The notes: generated by a model not told the origin, from the sequence alone. A stretch of DNA of 64,000 nt from Oceanospirillaceae bacterium (GCA_013215505.1 JABSQZ010000020.1:57951-121950), one strand, 5' to 3'. Positions 45,286 through 55,408 are shown, counted from the stretch's first letter. Made by a program: numbers and translations.

Positions 45286-45936
45286 ATGTACCAATTGTTT
45301 TATTACCCGGGTAACGCCAGTATGGCACCGCATTTCTTGTTAGAAGAGTTAGGGGTCGAATATCAGCTAATGTTGGTAGATCGCAAAACCCAGGCACAGA
45401 AATCAGCAGAATATTTAAAGCTAAACCCCACCGGACGCATCCCCACTTTAGTGGATACACAGGGGGGCAGTGATCTGGTGGTGTTTGAGAGCAGTGCTAT
45501 CTGTCTGCATTTATTAGACAAACACCCAGATTCACAGTTAATCCCCGACTTAGAGGATCCCTTGCGCAGCAAGTTCTACCAGTGGTTGATGTACTTAAAC
45601 AACACTGTGCAAGCAGAGCTGATGATCTACTTTTATCCCGACAAACATACCTTAGATGCCAGTGGCGCACAGGCCATCGCCAGTCGACAAGAGCAGCGGC
45701 TAACAGAAATGTTTGTATTGCTCGACTCTGAGTTGGCGAATAAAAAGTATCTGTTGGGTGATCAATTTACTGTCTGTGATTTGTTTTTGTTTATGTTAGC
45801 AGACTGGGCAGATGGTTTTAGTCGGGCGCCTATGTCAATGAAAAATCTCAGTCGCACTTTAAAGCTGGTGGCCCAGAGACCCTCAATTGTGCAGGCTTAC
45901 AAAAACGAGGGACGCAGTCTGAAGTTGTATCAATAA
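45286..45936 (+). CDS. Glutathione S-transferase family protein
   Basis: 216 residues. N-domain FYYPGNASMAPHFLLEELGV, NPTGRIPTLVDTQGG, VVFESSAICLHLLDKH (Glu-Ser for the gamma-glutamyl group); C-domain with LLGDQFTVCDLFLFMLADWA. Lies 37 bases after the GlxA-like gene and may share its control. Cytosolic glutathione-dependent enzyme; substrate unknown. Confidence 0.88.
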   Translation: MYQLFYYPGNASMAPHFLLEELGVEYQLMLVDRKTQAQKSAEYLKLNPTGRIPTLVDTQGGSDLVVFESSAICLHLLDKHPDSQLIPDLEDPLRSKFYQWLMYLNNTVQAELMIYFYPDKHTLDASGAQAIASRQEQRLTEMFVLLDSELANKKYLLGDQFTVCDLFLFMLADWADGFSRAPMSMKNLSRTLKLVAQRPSIVQAYKNEGRSLKLYQ

Positions 45937-46299
45937 TCCGGCAGTTGGCTGCGCTGATTATCTACAATTGGCGTAGCAAAAATTGATCAAACTTAATAAT
46001 GCTTGTTAAGTCAGGGTATTTTGAATATTGACAGTTAAACTCCATTGAGTGAAACTAGCCTCAAATTAATTAAAGGGAGACAAATAATGAATGTAATCAA
46101 CTTAAAGCCGGCGACTGCGGTCATAGCTTAGAGCAACAAAGTTTTACCTCTATTTTACTGAATAAAGTATCAGTATTTTATTCACACCCCTCTTGGTTAT
46201 CGATCTCAGTGACATAGATTATCGCCTGTATTTTGGTGCTAATTTACAGTCCCCCGTCCGGCTAGGTAATTTCTTTATTATTACTGTCGGAGCAAAAAA
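45937..46299. other. Intergenic before rsgA
   Basis: TTGACA at 46027-46032, then GGGAG and an ATG at 46087 that opens only 14 codons (MNVINLKPATAVIA, stop). That could be a leader peptide or a relic; I do not call it. No other feature. Confidence 0.35.
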
Positions 46300-47349
46300 T
46301 TGAATTATTCATTACTACAGTCTTTGGGCTGGTCAAACTTATATTTACAACAATTATCACTCACAGAACTTGAATCGTTAGATGAATCTAGCGGCTTGTT
46401 TCGCATCACTGCTATTCACCGCAATCGCATTTTAGCCATAGGTGAGTGCGGCGAAGTCAGTTTAATCTGTACTGAGCAATTTCAGCCTGTCAGCGCTTTT
46501 TTGGCGATAGGCGATTGGGTGTTGGCGGATGCCGCTAACGAGTATTATCGGATAGTAAAAATACTAGAGCCTAAAAACCGACTTCAGCGAAGGGTGGCTG
46601 GCAAAGCTAAGGTAATCGCGGCCAACCTGGATTATTTGTGGATAGTCACTTCAGCCAATGAAGATTTTAATCGCAATAGGTTACAGCGTTTTCTGGCGTT
46701 AGCTCACGAGTTTTCTATCGAGCCTGTGATCATCTTAAGTAAGATGGATTTAGCCGCAGAGTTAGAGGGTTATTTACAGCAGTTGCAAGGGCTTAATGTG
46801 GCCGGGGTGCACGCTATCAGCTTGCATGATGCCACTAGCCTTATCCAGCTGCAAAGCTATGATCTAGCGGGGAATAGTATTGCCTTAGTCGGCTCTTCTG
46901 GAGTCGGAAAGTCTAGCTTAATCAATCACCTGTTGGGAGTTGGTCAAGCGGTAGCTGAAATTCGTGCGGATGATGGAAAAGGCAAACATACGACGACCCA
47001 CAGAGAGATGTTTTTCTCCAAAAATGGCCTGGCGATTATTGATACCCCCGGTATTAGGGAACTGCAATTAGTAGATTCGCAACAGGGGATTGAGCAGACA
47101 TTCTCTCTAATCCTCAGTTTGAGTGAAAAGTGTAAGTTCAGCAATTGCCAGCATCAGCAAGATTTAGGCTGCGCCGTGATTGCAGCTTTGCAAAGCGGAG
47201 AGCTACAGCAAAGTGAACTGACAAATTATCAAAAATTAATCCGTGAAGATGCATTTCAACAGCGGCAATTGTTGGGAGCACATGCCCAGCGTGAGCATGA
47301 CCGAAAGTTTGTCAAGATGATAGAAAACCATCAAAAGGAGAAATGGTAA
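46300..47349 (+). CDS. rsgA: Ribosome small-subunit GTPase RsgA
   Basis: 349 residues, TTG start with SD CGGAG. OB-fold first (RNRILAIGECGEVSLI), then the circularly permuted GTPase order: SKMD (G4), GSSGVGKSSLIN (G1), DGKGKHTTTHREMF (G2), DTPG (G3), and the zinc motif CKFSNCQHQQDLGC. It helps late maturation of the 30S subunit. Length and order fit RsgA/YjeQ fully. Confidence 0.95.
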   Translation: MNYSLLQSLGWSNLYLQQLSLTELESLDESSGLFRITAIHRNRILAIGECGEVSLICTEQFQPVSAFLAIGDWVLADAANEYYRIVKILEPKNRLQRRVAGKAKVIAANLDYLWIVTSANEDFNRNRLQRFLALAHEFSIEPVIILSKMDLAAELEGYLQQLQGLNVAGVHAISLHDATSLIQLQSYDLAGNSIALVGSSGVGKSSLINHLLGVGQAVAEIRADDGKGKHTTTHREMFFSKNGLAIIDTPGIRELQLVDSQQGIEQTFSLILSLSEKCKFSNCQHQQDLGCAVIAALQSGELQQSELTNYQKLIREDAFQQRQLLGAHAQREHDRKFVKMIENHQKEKW

Positions 47350-47409
47350 TGAGCCAAGCAACAGCAGGGGGAGACAACAACACTTTTTAGAAGTGCTGTT
47401 GTTGCAAGC

Positions 47410-48327
47410 TTAATGGCTACACAGCGGTGAGAGTTTATCGATCGTTTGACAAATCCATCGCTGTCCGGCGTTGGCTGAATTGAGTTTGTGCCAATAGATA
47501 TTGAGTTGATAACCCTGAATCGCCAGGGGAGTCTCAAATATCTGAATATCAATCTGTTGCGCGCAGTACTCGGCCACAACTCTAGGTATTGTCACTAGCA
47601 AGTCAGTATTGATAATACTGCAAGGGGCTACTAAAACACTGGGCATTTGCAGTGCAATTTTCCGCTTTAGGCCCATCTTGGCAAGATGCAAATCGACAAT
47701 GCCGCTCTTCTCACCCCAGGGAGCGATTAATACATGGGACAGTTGCATAAATGTTTCAAAACTTAATCCCTGCTGTAGCGCCGGATGGTTGCTTCTGGCG
47801 ACAGTACAGTAATCACCGCTGTCCCAGGTTTGCCGGGCAATCGTTTTAGATTGTTGCAGTTCATGACTAAAGCCTAATACAAAGTCAATTTTCGCATTTT
47901 CTAATTGGTTGGCGGGAGAGGGATTAGATGCCGGTAAAATAGTAAGTTTGATGCCCGGTGCTTGCTCTGCCACAGCGGCCATTAACGTTGGCAACAGACT
48001 AAACTGAGTGAAATCCGTCGCGGTAAATTTAAACTCCAGTTCGCTGGTGGCTGGGTCAAACTCGATAGTTTCGTTTAGCGCCTGCTGCATTAAAGGCAGA
48101 GCTCTGCTAAGTTTCTCAGCAATCAGTTCAGCCTTAAGCGTAGGTTGCATGACATTGTTGCTGCGAATAAATAACTCGTCGTCGAGCCTGGCGCGCAACC
48201 TGGATAATGCATGGCTGAAAGCTGACTGGCTCAGACTGATTTCATCAGCGGCGCCAGACACTGAGCGGTGCCGGTACAGAGCGTCGAATAATAGTAATAG
48301 GTTAAGATCTATTTGATGTAATTTCAT
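47410..48327 (-). CDS. LysR-family regulator
   Basis: 305 residues from MKLHQIDLNLLLLFDALYRH. HTH: RSVSGAADEISLSQSAFSHA, LSRLRARLDDELFIRS. The NLLLLFDALY start places it in the NodD/SyrM-like LysR branch. Divergent from the GNAT gene at 48418, its likely target. An alternative start lies five codons upstream. Confidence 0.87.
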   Translation of the reverse strand: MKLHQIDLNLLLLFDALYRHRSVSGAADEISLSQSAFSHALSRLRARLDDELFIRSNNVMQPTLKAELIAEKLSRALPLMQQALNETIEFDPATSELEFKFTATDFTQFSLLPTLMAAVAEQAPGIKLTILPASNPSPANQLENAKIDFVLGFSHELQQSKTIARQTWDSGDYCTVARSNHPALQQGLSFETFMQLSHVLIAPWGEKSGIVDLHLAKMGLKRKIALQMPSVLVAPCSIINTDLLVTIPRVVAEYCAQQIDIQIFETPLAIQGYQLNIYWHKLNSANAGQRWICQTIDKLSPLCSH

Positions 48328-48417
48328 CTGAATATTGTACATTTAGTTATGAAAAATATGCACTGTTAACATATGAAAGTAACAGGTAAGCTGGCATTTC
48401 TATTTAGGAGAATGAAA

Positions 48418-48903
48418 ATGACACAACTGAGTATTCGCCAGGCGAGCAAAGATGACGCCGCCACTATATTATTTTTTATTAACGAGCTGGCGATTTATGA
48501 GAAAGCCGAGCATGAAGTGCTGGCAACGAAACAAAGTATTGAGCAGACCTTGTTTGCAGAAAATGGCCAAGTGCATGCACTCATTTGTGAACTGGCAGGG
48601 GAGCCTATCGGAATCGCCATCTATTTTTACAACTACTCAACCTGGTTGGCTAAATCTGGGTTGTATCTGGAAGACCTGTATGTTTCTGAAGCGCATCGAG
48701 GCGTCGGTGCGGGCAAGAAACTGTTACAACGTTTGGCTCAGGTTGCAGTGGATCAAGATTGTGGCCGCTTCGAGTGGAGTTGTCTGGATTGGAACAAACC
48801 CTCACGCGATTTTTATGAATCCATTGGCGCTGTGGCGCAAACGCAGTGGATTGGTTATCGGATGAGTGGCGATACCTTAAAAAACTTTGCCGCAAAAAGT
48901 TAA
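48418..48903 (+). CDS. GNAT acetyltransferase (diamine acetyltransferase-like)
   Basis: 161 residues from ATG 48418, seven bases after TAGGAG. Motif A YLEDLYVSEAHRGVGAGKKL (R-G-V-G-A-G), then CGRFEWSCLDWNKPSRDFYE, the pattern of the spermidine/thialysine acetyltransferase group. Acetylates a small amine in the cytosol. Divergent from LysR. Confidence 0.85.
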   Translation: MTQLSIRQASKDDAATILFFINELAIYEKAEHEVLATKQSIEQTLFAENGQVHALICELAGEPIGIAIYFYNYSTWLAKSGLYLEDLYVSEAHRGVGAGKKLLQRLAQVAVDQDCGRFEWSCLDWNKPSRDFYESIGAVAQTQWIGYRMSGDTLKNFAAKS

Positions 48904-49291
48904 TTCTGCATCAGTAATGAAAAATAGTAAGCCGGGAGCTTCCCGGTAAGCCCAGTCAATATTGCACAGCGATGGGTAAGCTAAACAATCTGAGCTACAG
49001 AGCATTCTCAGATACATACCTAGTATCCACTGCGGCCTCTGCAGTGGCCCGCTGCTCTATCTCCAGCTAAGTAGCTAAACGCGCTAGATCAACCCGCTAG
49101 AGCGTCATTCTTACTATTGCTGCCTGGCGTCTATTGGGCAGCGAAATACCTCAGCTAATTTCTTTATAAATACATTATAAATCACTACTATATTAAGGAA
49201 TCTACGAACTTTTTCACATGCTCCGTATATTCTGCTCACGACTCACGACTCACGACTCACGACTCACGACTCAACACTACATAGGCCTGCT
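48904..49291. other. Intergenic with hairpin and heptamer repeat
   Basis: CCGGGA and TCCCGG (48932-48946) form a short hairpin after the GNAT gene. The heptamer tract at 49235-49273 lies 18 bases before the DUF885 start. Nothing else. Confidence 0.45.
49235..49273. repeat. Heptamer tandem repeat (CTCACGA)x5
   Basis: Five perfect copies of CTCACGA (49235-49269) plus four bases of a sixth, in the leader of the DUF885 gene. Copy-number change would shift the promoter-to-start distance in seven-base steps. Confidence 0.9.
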
Positions 49292-51034
49292 ATGAATTCA
49301 GATCAAATTGCTACGGACTACTCTTCTCTCACTGATCAATATCTCAATTTACTTAAATTAGACAGTAACAGCTGTGTGGCCCTAGGCGTGAATGAAAAAC
49401 TGGCCGAGTTGCCGGCGATTGGCAGTGCGGCTGCCGATCGGCAACGCCAGCAGATTGAACAGTTTTTGCTGCAATTAGGGAGTTTTGTCGAACAGATAAA
49501 GGATTCAGACCTGGATTTGCAGCAAAATTTTGATCAAAGTATTGACCTAAAACTAATGCAGCTTGGTGCCGGGCAATTATTGAGGCAGTTGACTTTGCAA
49601 GTTAGCGGAAAATTTCACTGGCAGCAATGCCCCAGGGCGGGAGATCAGATCAGCGGCGGGATATTTTTGCTGGTGACAAACGATCCGGGTCCTGCAGCGA
49701 CCCGACTGGATAATATCTTGGGGCGGCTAAAGCAGGTGCCGGCATTTTTAGCGCTGGCTTTAACCCAGATGGATATGCCAATTAAGCGCTGGGTAGCGAT
49801 TGATATCGACACTATTTCCGGCCTGCCGGACTTTTTTTCCTCACTCTTAGATTGGGCTAAAACTGTGGAGTATCAACACTGTGCTGAACTAGCAGAAGTC
49901 ATACAGCAGGCCAATTGTGCGATGCAGGATTACAGCGCAAAGTTGGCGGCGTTACAGACCAGTGAACATTTTGCTATTGGTGAACAAGCTTGCAGCGCAT
50001 TAATTAAAGGTAACGGCATCGAGCTTAGCATGCAGCAAATTCACCGTATTACATGCGATTTTGTGACTAAAACCCGAGCGCAAATAAGTACTTTGCAGCA
50101 GTTACTGATTAAAAAGTACCAACTCAATAGCAATACTAGTGTCGAGCAGCTACAACAGTGGTTGGCTGAGAAATTTGCGGTGCAAGTTGTCGATGGTGAT
50201 TTGGCCAGTGTTATCAAACGCTATAGCGATGAGGCAAAGAAGATAGAAGCATTTATCGCCAGGCGACAGCTGTTTCCCATACCCGAGCAACAGCAGATGC
50301 AGATCATGCAAACACCCGGTTTTATGGCACCCATGATACCGGCGGGAGCGATGATGCAACCGGCAGCACTGCGAGAGGGCATGAAGACCAGTTTAGTGTA
50401 CTTAACTTTATCTCAAGAGTTGTTAGCTGAGCACACTGAGTTAGGTATTCCGGTGATGATGGTGCACGAGGGAATCCCCGGTCATCACCTACAGTTGGCC
50501 ACGGCGAGTATGCACAGTTCGGTACTGCGTAAAACTTTTTCGGCGATGGAGCACGCCGAGGGGTGGACCACTATGTTAGAAGACTACATGTTAGATCAGG
50601 GCTATATGGGAGAGCTGACTGATGAAGCGAGGTTTATCGCCAAGTTAGATATCTCACGCATCAGTGCCAGGGTGGCAATTGACTTGTATTTTATGAGCGG
50701 CGATAAAAAATATTTAGACATCGGTTATCCGCTGGAATTTGCTGCAAATGATGTGTTTGTGAATGCCGGTAAACTGCTTAAAGCGGTTACAGGGTTTACC
50801 GATGGCAGAGTTACCGCCGAATTGAATTGGTACTCCCAAGAGCGTGGGTACCCGCTGTGTTACTTAGTAGGCAATCATTTAGTCTGGCAATTAAAGCAGG
50901 AATTGATAAAGGCGCAAGCTGATAAATTAACTGAATTAGAGATAGATCAACTGTTTCACCAGGTCTATTTGCGTTCGGGTAACATGCCGGTGGCGATGCT
51001 GCGTGAGGTTTTTGTGCAAAAGGGATTAATTTAA
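49292..51034 (+). CDS. DUF885 protein (putative metallopeptidase-like)
   Basis: 580 residues. The signature MMVHEGIPGHHLQLATASMH (about residue 388) is the HExxxPGHH motif of DUF885, followed by MEHAEGWTTMLEDYML and KLDISRISARVAIDLYF. The His/Glu spacing resembles zinc peptidases. No signal peptide seen, so cytosolic. Substrate unknown. Its leader holds a heptamer repeat and no strong SD. Confidence 0.85.
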   Translation: MNSDQIATDYSSLTDQYLNLLKLDSNSCVALGVNEKLAELPAIGSAAADRQRQQIEQFLLQLGSFVEQIKDSDLDLQQNFDQSIDLKLMQLGAGQLLRQLTLQVSGKFHWQQCPRAGDQISGGIFLLVTNDPGPAATRLDNILGRLKQVPAFLALALTQMDMPIKRWVAIDIDTISGLPDFFSSLLDWAKTVEYQHCAELAEVIQQANCAMQDYSAKLAALQTSEHFAIGEQACSALIKGNGIELSMQQIHRITCDFVTKTRAQISTLQQLLIKKYQLNSNTSVEQLQQWLAEKFAVQVVDGDLASVIKRYSDEAKKIEAFIARRQLFPIPEQQQMQIMQTPGFMAPMIPAGAMMQPAALREGMKTSLVYLTLSQELLAEHTELGIPVMMVHEGIPGHHLQLATASMHSSVLRKTFSAMEHAEGWTTMLEDYMLDQGYMGELTDEARFIAKLDISRISARVAIDLYFMSGDKKYLDIGYPLEFAANDVFVNAGKLLKAVTGFTDGRVTAELNWYSQERGYPLCYLVGNHLVWQLKQELIKAQADKLTELEIDQLFHQVYLRSGNMPVAMLREVFVQKGLI

Positions 51035-51168
51035 ATGATGCATTAGCAGGAGCAATCAATAGCTGGCTAATTCGCATATTTTTGCTGGAAAATGAGAGGG
51101 ATGTATAAGTTACATCAGCTTTAATTGATTGTTTTCGAAAATAACAAACCTAATAAAGACGCTTAAAT

Positions 51169-51987
51169 TTGGATAAGTATCAGGTCAGTGACCAAGCAAA
51201 GTTACAATATCAATGTGAAGGTGTGACTGTGTTGAGAAATGTGATCTCTCAACCTTGGTTGGATCGCCTGGCAGCGGCGATAGAGAGAGATATTGCTGCA
51301 CCGGGTCCTTTTTATCACGGTTACCAGGCCCAAGATGGCAAAGGCAAGTTTCACGGTAATTTGCGCATCTGGGAAAACGATGCTGATTTTTCTGCTTATT
51401 GTCAGCACTCAGTACTGCCTGGCATTGCCCAACAACTGTTTGCCAGCGACAGTGTTAATTTGCTTTACGACCAGCTCTTTGTGAAAGAGCCGGGCACATT
51501 AAACCCGACTCGCTGGCACAGTGATCAGCCTTACTGGCCGATAAAGGGCCAGCAGATATTGTCCTTTTGGCTCAGTTTGGATCCGGTTGATAAAGAAAAT
51601 GGGGCGTTGGAATTTATCCGCGGCTCTCATCGCTGGAATCGCTGGTTCCAACCAGAGGCATTTGGTGAGGGCAGCGGTGCAGAATATGAAAGAAACCACG
51701 ATTTCGAGCATATGCCCGATATCGAAGGGCACAGAGATGATTATGACATTGTCAGCTGGGATCTACAGCCGGGAGACTTATACGTATTTCACGGCATGAC
51801 TGTGCATGGCGCCAGCGGTAATAGATCTAACCACAGACGTCGTCGTGGTTACACGGTACGTTATATAGGTGATGATATCCGCTACGATCAGCGTAAAGGT
51901 TTGTCCTTACCTATCTGCAATGAGAAAATGAAGCAGGGGCAAAAACTTCAGGGTGCTCAATATCCGCAAGTGCTGGCAAAAGTCTAA
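51169..51987 (+). CDS. Phytanoyl-CoA dioxygenase family protein
   Basis: 272 residues, TTG start (no Met codon nearby; SD weak). Fe(II)/2-oxoglutarate oxygenase fold: the HxD pair in NPTRWHSDQPYWPI (about residue 117), ALEFIRGSHRWNRWF, and the distal His and 2-oxoglutarate Arg in LYVFHGMTVHGASGN followed by HRRRRG. Hydroxylates an unknown small molecule. Confidence 0.87.
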   Translation: MDKYQVSDQAKLQYQCEGVTVLRNVISQPWLDRLAAAIERDIAAPGPFYHGYQAQDGKGKFHGNLRIWENDADFSAYCQHSVLPGIAQQLFASDSVNLLYDQLFVKEPGTLNPTRWHSDQPYWPIKGQQILSFWLSLDPVDKENGALEFIRGSHRWNRWFQPEAFGEGSGAEYERNHDFEHMPDIEGHRDDYDIVSWDLQPGDLYVFHGMTVHGASGNRSNHRRRRGYTVRYIGDDIRYDQRKGLSLPICNEKMKQGQKLQGAQYPQVLAKV

Positions 51988-52440
51988 AGCCACTTGATGT
52001 GCCTTCATGGGTGTTATTGGTTTGGTTTTTGCGGGTGAATGAACAAGGTAATTATGCTTAATACAGCTCTCCCCGTTAAAAAATCATGACGAAATTTCGA
52101 TGCTGGAGATATAGAATATTGCAGCTGTTCAGCGAATAAACCCCAGCCGATACATGAGTGAGTCTATAGGATCAAAAAATCAAAAACTATCGTTAAGACA
52201 ATCAACTACGGGATTTTATAAGCGGCCAGATCGGTTTCTTTAGCCGGTAAATAATGTTTGACTTTGAACCGTCAGTCCTATAAATTTCATCCTAGCTATA
52301 AAGTAAGTCTAAATATTTACATGCTCCAATGCGCAGATATACCCGTATTTCCACGTCCTGTAGTTTTTAAGTGTCAGTTTATTTTTACGCTACAAAGGCC
52401 TCTTGCAGGCACTTATGATTTTTGATTACAGGATATAATT
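51988..52440. other. Intergenic; 3' part is the cold-shock leader
   Basis: No gene. The last 100 bases before the cold-shock gene are probably a long 5' untranslated leader, as usual for cspA-type genes, with SD CAGGA. Confidence 0.4.
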
Positions 52441-52650
52441 ATGTCTAATACAGTTACTGGTACCGTTAAGTGGTTCAACGAAGCTAAAGGTTTTGGTTTC
52501 ATCGAGCAAGAGTCTGGTCCAGACGTTTTTGCACACTTTTCTGCAATTGCTAGCGAAGGCTTCAAAACTTTAGCTGAAGGCCAGCGCGTTGAGTTCACCG
52601 TAACTCAAGGCCAGAAAGGTCCACAAGCTGAGAACATCGTTGCTGTATAA
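52441..52650 (+). CDS. CspA-family cold-shock protein
   Basis: 69 residues, one cold-shock domain with both RNA-binding motifs: KGFGFIEQ (RNP1) and VFAHFSAI (RNP2). Begins [12 protein letters not shown]. Nucleic-acid chaperone in the cytosol. Long AT-rich leader upstream and a strong terminator after. Confidence 0.95.
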   Translation: MSNTVTGTVKWFNEAKGFGFIEQESGPDVFAHFSAIASEGFKTLAEGQRVEFTVTQGQKGPQAENIVAV

Positions 52651-52712
52651 TCAGCACTGATATCTCACACTTACAGATAGGATGTCGTCAGTCCTAGATT
52701 AAAGTGAAAATT

Positions 52713-52745
52713 AAGGGTGAATCATTCAGGTTCGCCCTTTTTTTT
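52713..52745 (+). terminator. Terminator of the cold-shock gene
   Basis: AAGGGTGAA and TTCGCCCTT (one G-T pair) with a nine-base loop, followed by T6 or more. Confidence 0.9.
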
Positions 52746-52873
52746 GTGAAAAAATCAAATCTTTGTAATCCTCTGACGCCCTTTACCTGGCACGCGGTAA
52801 ACGAAAGGCATAAGTCTAGATATTACTCTGTTATTATTATGTTTTATTTAAGTTCAGTGCTGGTGAGGGAATA

Positions 52874-53995
52874 GTGAACAGAGAATCTTTAACCAACATC
52901 AGTCGGGGGCTGTCACTACTGGTTTTTTGCCTCGCGGTTATTTCAACCACAGCGATCATCAGCGGAGATCAATACGGACGAGTCAATTTACTCTACTTGC
53001 TGTTGTTGTTTGTTGTCTGGCCCATGGCGTCACTGTCACTAACATTTTTGTTATCAATAACACAAAGCAGCGCTAATTTTGTCAGCAGCTTATTGGCACT
53101 GCCAATTTGGCCAAGGGCGTGGGTAGACGTGCTCAGCCAGTTAAAGCGCGATGATTTACAGCGGCCTTGGCTGTTCTGCCAAGGCCAAAAAATGGCCTTA
53201 GTTTTCAGTATCGGCTGTATCTTAGCGTTTATGTTTATGCTGTTATTTAATGATGTGACTTTTATCTGGCGAAGCACAATATTAACAGCGGAGCATATTT
53301 TTCCCGTTTTACAGTTAATTGCTGCTCCCTGGTTGATGCTGGAAAGTGCCCAGCCGCTATTGGGTTTAGTTGAAGCTTCCAGAGATTCACGGTTGCAGTT
53401 AAATGAGCAACTTTCTAGTGCCAGTAGCTGGTGGCGTTATCTATTCATGGCTCAACTTGTTTACGCGCTGTTACCGCGACTGTTGCTGTATGTCTGGGGA
53501 GTAAAAAAGCTTGGTGTAGCGGCTTCGATGGTCGTCGCTAAAGAAGCCGAAAGTGAACGGGAATTACAACAATTACACGACTTGCAACAGCAGCAACAAT
53601 CCACCACACAATTTTCTCAGCCGCAGTTTGCCCGCACTTTAGCAGATTCCTTTGTCATATTGAGCTGGACCCGTTTGCCAGAGCCGCTGCTGGATAAACT
53701 AACGCAAGTATTGGGCATCCCCGAGCACATCTATCAACTAGCAGGAAGCTGTGATTTGCAAATGGAATTATTAGCACAGCGCGATACGCGGGCTAAAGTA
53801 ATAATTGTCGCCGCCTGGGAGCCGCCGATGGGGGAACTGCAAGATTTTATGTCCCAATGTCAGGGGGTATTGTTGCCACTGGATTGGAACAGTAAACATT
53901 TTGTTGTATTAAACGAGTTACATTTGGATGAGTGGCAACGTTTTTGCCAATCACAACAAAATTGGCAGCTGCAACAGCTACAGGAGCAAATATGA
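52874..53995 (+). CDS. DUF2868 membrane protein
   Basis: 373 residues, GTG start. Membrane segments at about residues 12-32, 40-64, 112-135, 150-165 and 190-210; then a cytosolic part with Gln-rich LQQLHDLQQQQQSTTQF and FVILSWTRLPEP. Matches the DUF2868 layout by topology and by its partner: the GTPase gene behind it overlaps by four bases (ATGA). The pair is common in gammaproteobacteria; function unknown. Confidence 0.8.
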   Translation: MNRESLTNISRGLSLLVFCLAVISTTAIISGDQYGRVNLLYLLLLFVVWPMASLSLTFLLSITQSSANFVSSLLALPIWPRAWVDVLSQLKRDDLQRPWLFCQGQKMALVFSIGCILAFMFMLLFNDVTFIWRSTILTAEHIFPVLQLIAAPWLMLESAQPLLGLVEASRDSRLQLNEQLSSASSWWRYLFMAQLVYALLPRLLLYVWGVKKLGVAASMVVAKEAESERELQQLHDLQQQQQSTTQFSQPQFARTLADSFVILSWTRLPEPLLDKLTQVLGIPEHIYQLAGSCDLQMELLAQRDTRAKVIIVAAWEPPMGELQDFMSQCQGVLLPLDWNSKHFVVLNELHLDEWQRFCQSQQNWQLQQLQEQI

Positions 53996-55353
53996 AACCC
54001 GCATTTGCCGTTGTTGGCCATCCCAATAAAGGAAAATCATCAGTTGTCTCGACCTTGGCAAGGGATGATCGAGTAGCGGTGTCTATGCGCAGTGGCACTA
54101 CGACACAAGCACATAGCTACCCTATAGAAATGGAAGGTCAGGGCTATCAGTTAATAGATACCCCGGGTTTTCAAAGGCCGCGTAAAGTGCTGGCCTGGCT
54201 GCAACAGCAGCCATTGACTGCAGATAAGCGCGCTGAGCGGATTCGACAATTTCTAGCCGATAGACAATGCCAACAGCAGTTTCCGGATGAGATAGAATTG
54301 CTGCAACCAATAATGAACGGGGCGGCTATTTTGTATGTCGTCGATGGATCCAGGCCTTACAGTGCCGAGTACGAAGCGGAGATGGAAATATTGCGCTGGA
54401 GCGGCCAGCCGAGTATGGCATTGATCAACCCTATCAGCAGTTCTGAGCATGTGGCTGGTTGGCAGCAGGCGCTGCAGCAATATTTTCGTTTGGTTAGAGT
54501 GTTTGATGCGGTTAAGGCTGACTTACAACAACATATTGATTTACTCGAAGCTTTTACCCAGTTGCATTTACCCTGGGCTGAATCTCTGCAGGGGTTAATT
54601 AAAGCTTTTCAAGATCAAGTCTATAAACAGCGGGCGCAGAGCTGTGCCTTAGCTGCAAAGTTACTTGAAGATCTTAGCAGCTACCAGTTGCAGCAAAAAG
54701 CGCTGGGTGAGCAGGGCGCCAAAAAGCTACAGCTGGTGTTAGAGCAGCGCTATTATCAATGGATGCGCCGCTGTGAAACTCAGGCCCATGATCAGTTGCA
54801 ACTCTTGTACCGACACCATCAGTTAAAGCGCGATGAGACAGAATTAAGCCTGCCTGCCGACTTGTTTGATACAGACCAGTGGTATGCCTGGGGACTGGAT
54901 AAAAAGCAGCTGACTAAAGTTGCCGCCATTGCCGGAGCCACTGCCGGAACCGTGTTGGATTTGGCGGTTGCCGGGCATTCCTTTATGTTAGGGGCGATTG
55001 GCGGCGGGATTATTGGCTCAACAGCGGCCTGGTTCGGCGCTGGCAAACTGGCCGATATCAAAGTCAAAGGATTACCTTTAGGGGGTTACGAGGCCAGACA
55101 GGGACCGATTAAAAGCAAAAATTTCCCCTATGTGGTATTGGCCAGATTTTTATATGTATACCGAGTGTTACAAGCAAGAAATCATGCACTTCGTGAAGAG
55201 TTAGTAGTGACAGAACTGCAGGTAGGACAAGTATTAGAGCAATTGCAAAAGCAGCAGCGCAAAGAAATCTATACCGCTCTTGATCGACTCAGTCGACAAA
55301 AAAGCGTCACTGACTTGGCAGCGGTGTTAGCACCATTATTTGAGATTGAATAA
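53992..55353 (+). CDS. GTPase with DUF3482 domain
   Basis: 453 residues from ATG 53992, overlapping the previous stop by four bases; a longer upstream start is rejected. G1 GHPNKGKSSVVS, a TTTQ switch, G3 DTPGFQ, and later a C-terminal DUF3482 part with a glycine-rich hydrophobic stretch (about residues 308-345: AAIAGATAGTVLDLAV, LGAIGGGIIGSTAAWFG) likely in the membrane. Acts with the DUF2868 protein; possibly in membrane or ribosome-linked stress, which is not established. Confidence 0.85.
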   Translation: MKPAFAVVGHPNKGKSSVVSTLARDDRVAVSMRSGTTTQAHSYPIEMEGQGYQLIDTPGFQRPRKVLAWLQQQPLTADKRAERIRQFLADRQCQQQFPDEIELLQPIMNGAAILYVVDGSRPYSAEYEAEMEILRWSGQPSMALINPISSSEHVAGWQQALQQYFRLVRVFDAVKADLQQHIDLLEAFTQLHLPWAESLQGLIKAFQDQVYKQRAQSCALAAKLLEDLSSYQLQQKALGEQGAKKLQLVLEQRYYQWMRRCETQAHDQLQLLYRHHQLKRDETELSLPADLFDTDQWYAWGLDKKQLTKVAAIAGATAGTVLDLAVAGHSFMLGAIGGGIIGSTAAWFGAGKLADIKVKGLPLGGYEARQGPIKSKNFPYVVLARFLYVYRVLQARNHALREELVVTELQVGQVLEQLQKQQRKEIYTALDRLSRQKSVTDLAAVLAPLFEIE

Positions 55354-55408
55354 CTGTTGAACAGTGAGTTACTCAGGAATTTCATAGGGAAGTACAGAGG
55401 TATTGTTG

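Noticed and set aside
46087..46131. A 14-codon leader peptide before rsgA
   Set aside because: Good SD but no attenuator structure or amino-acid logic.
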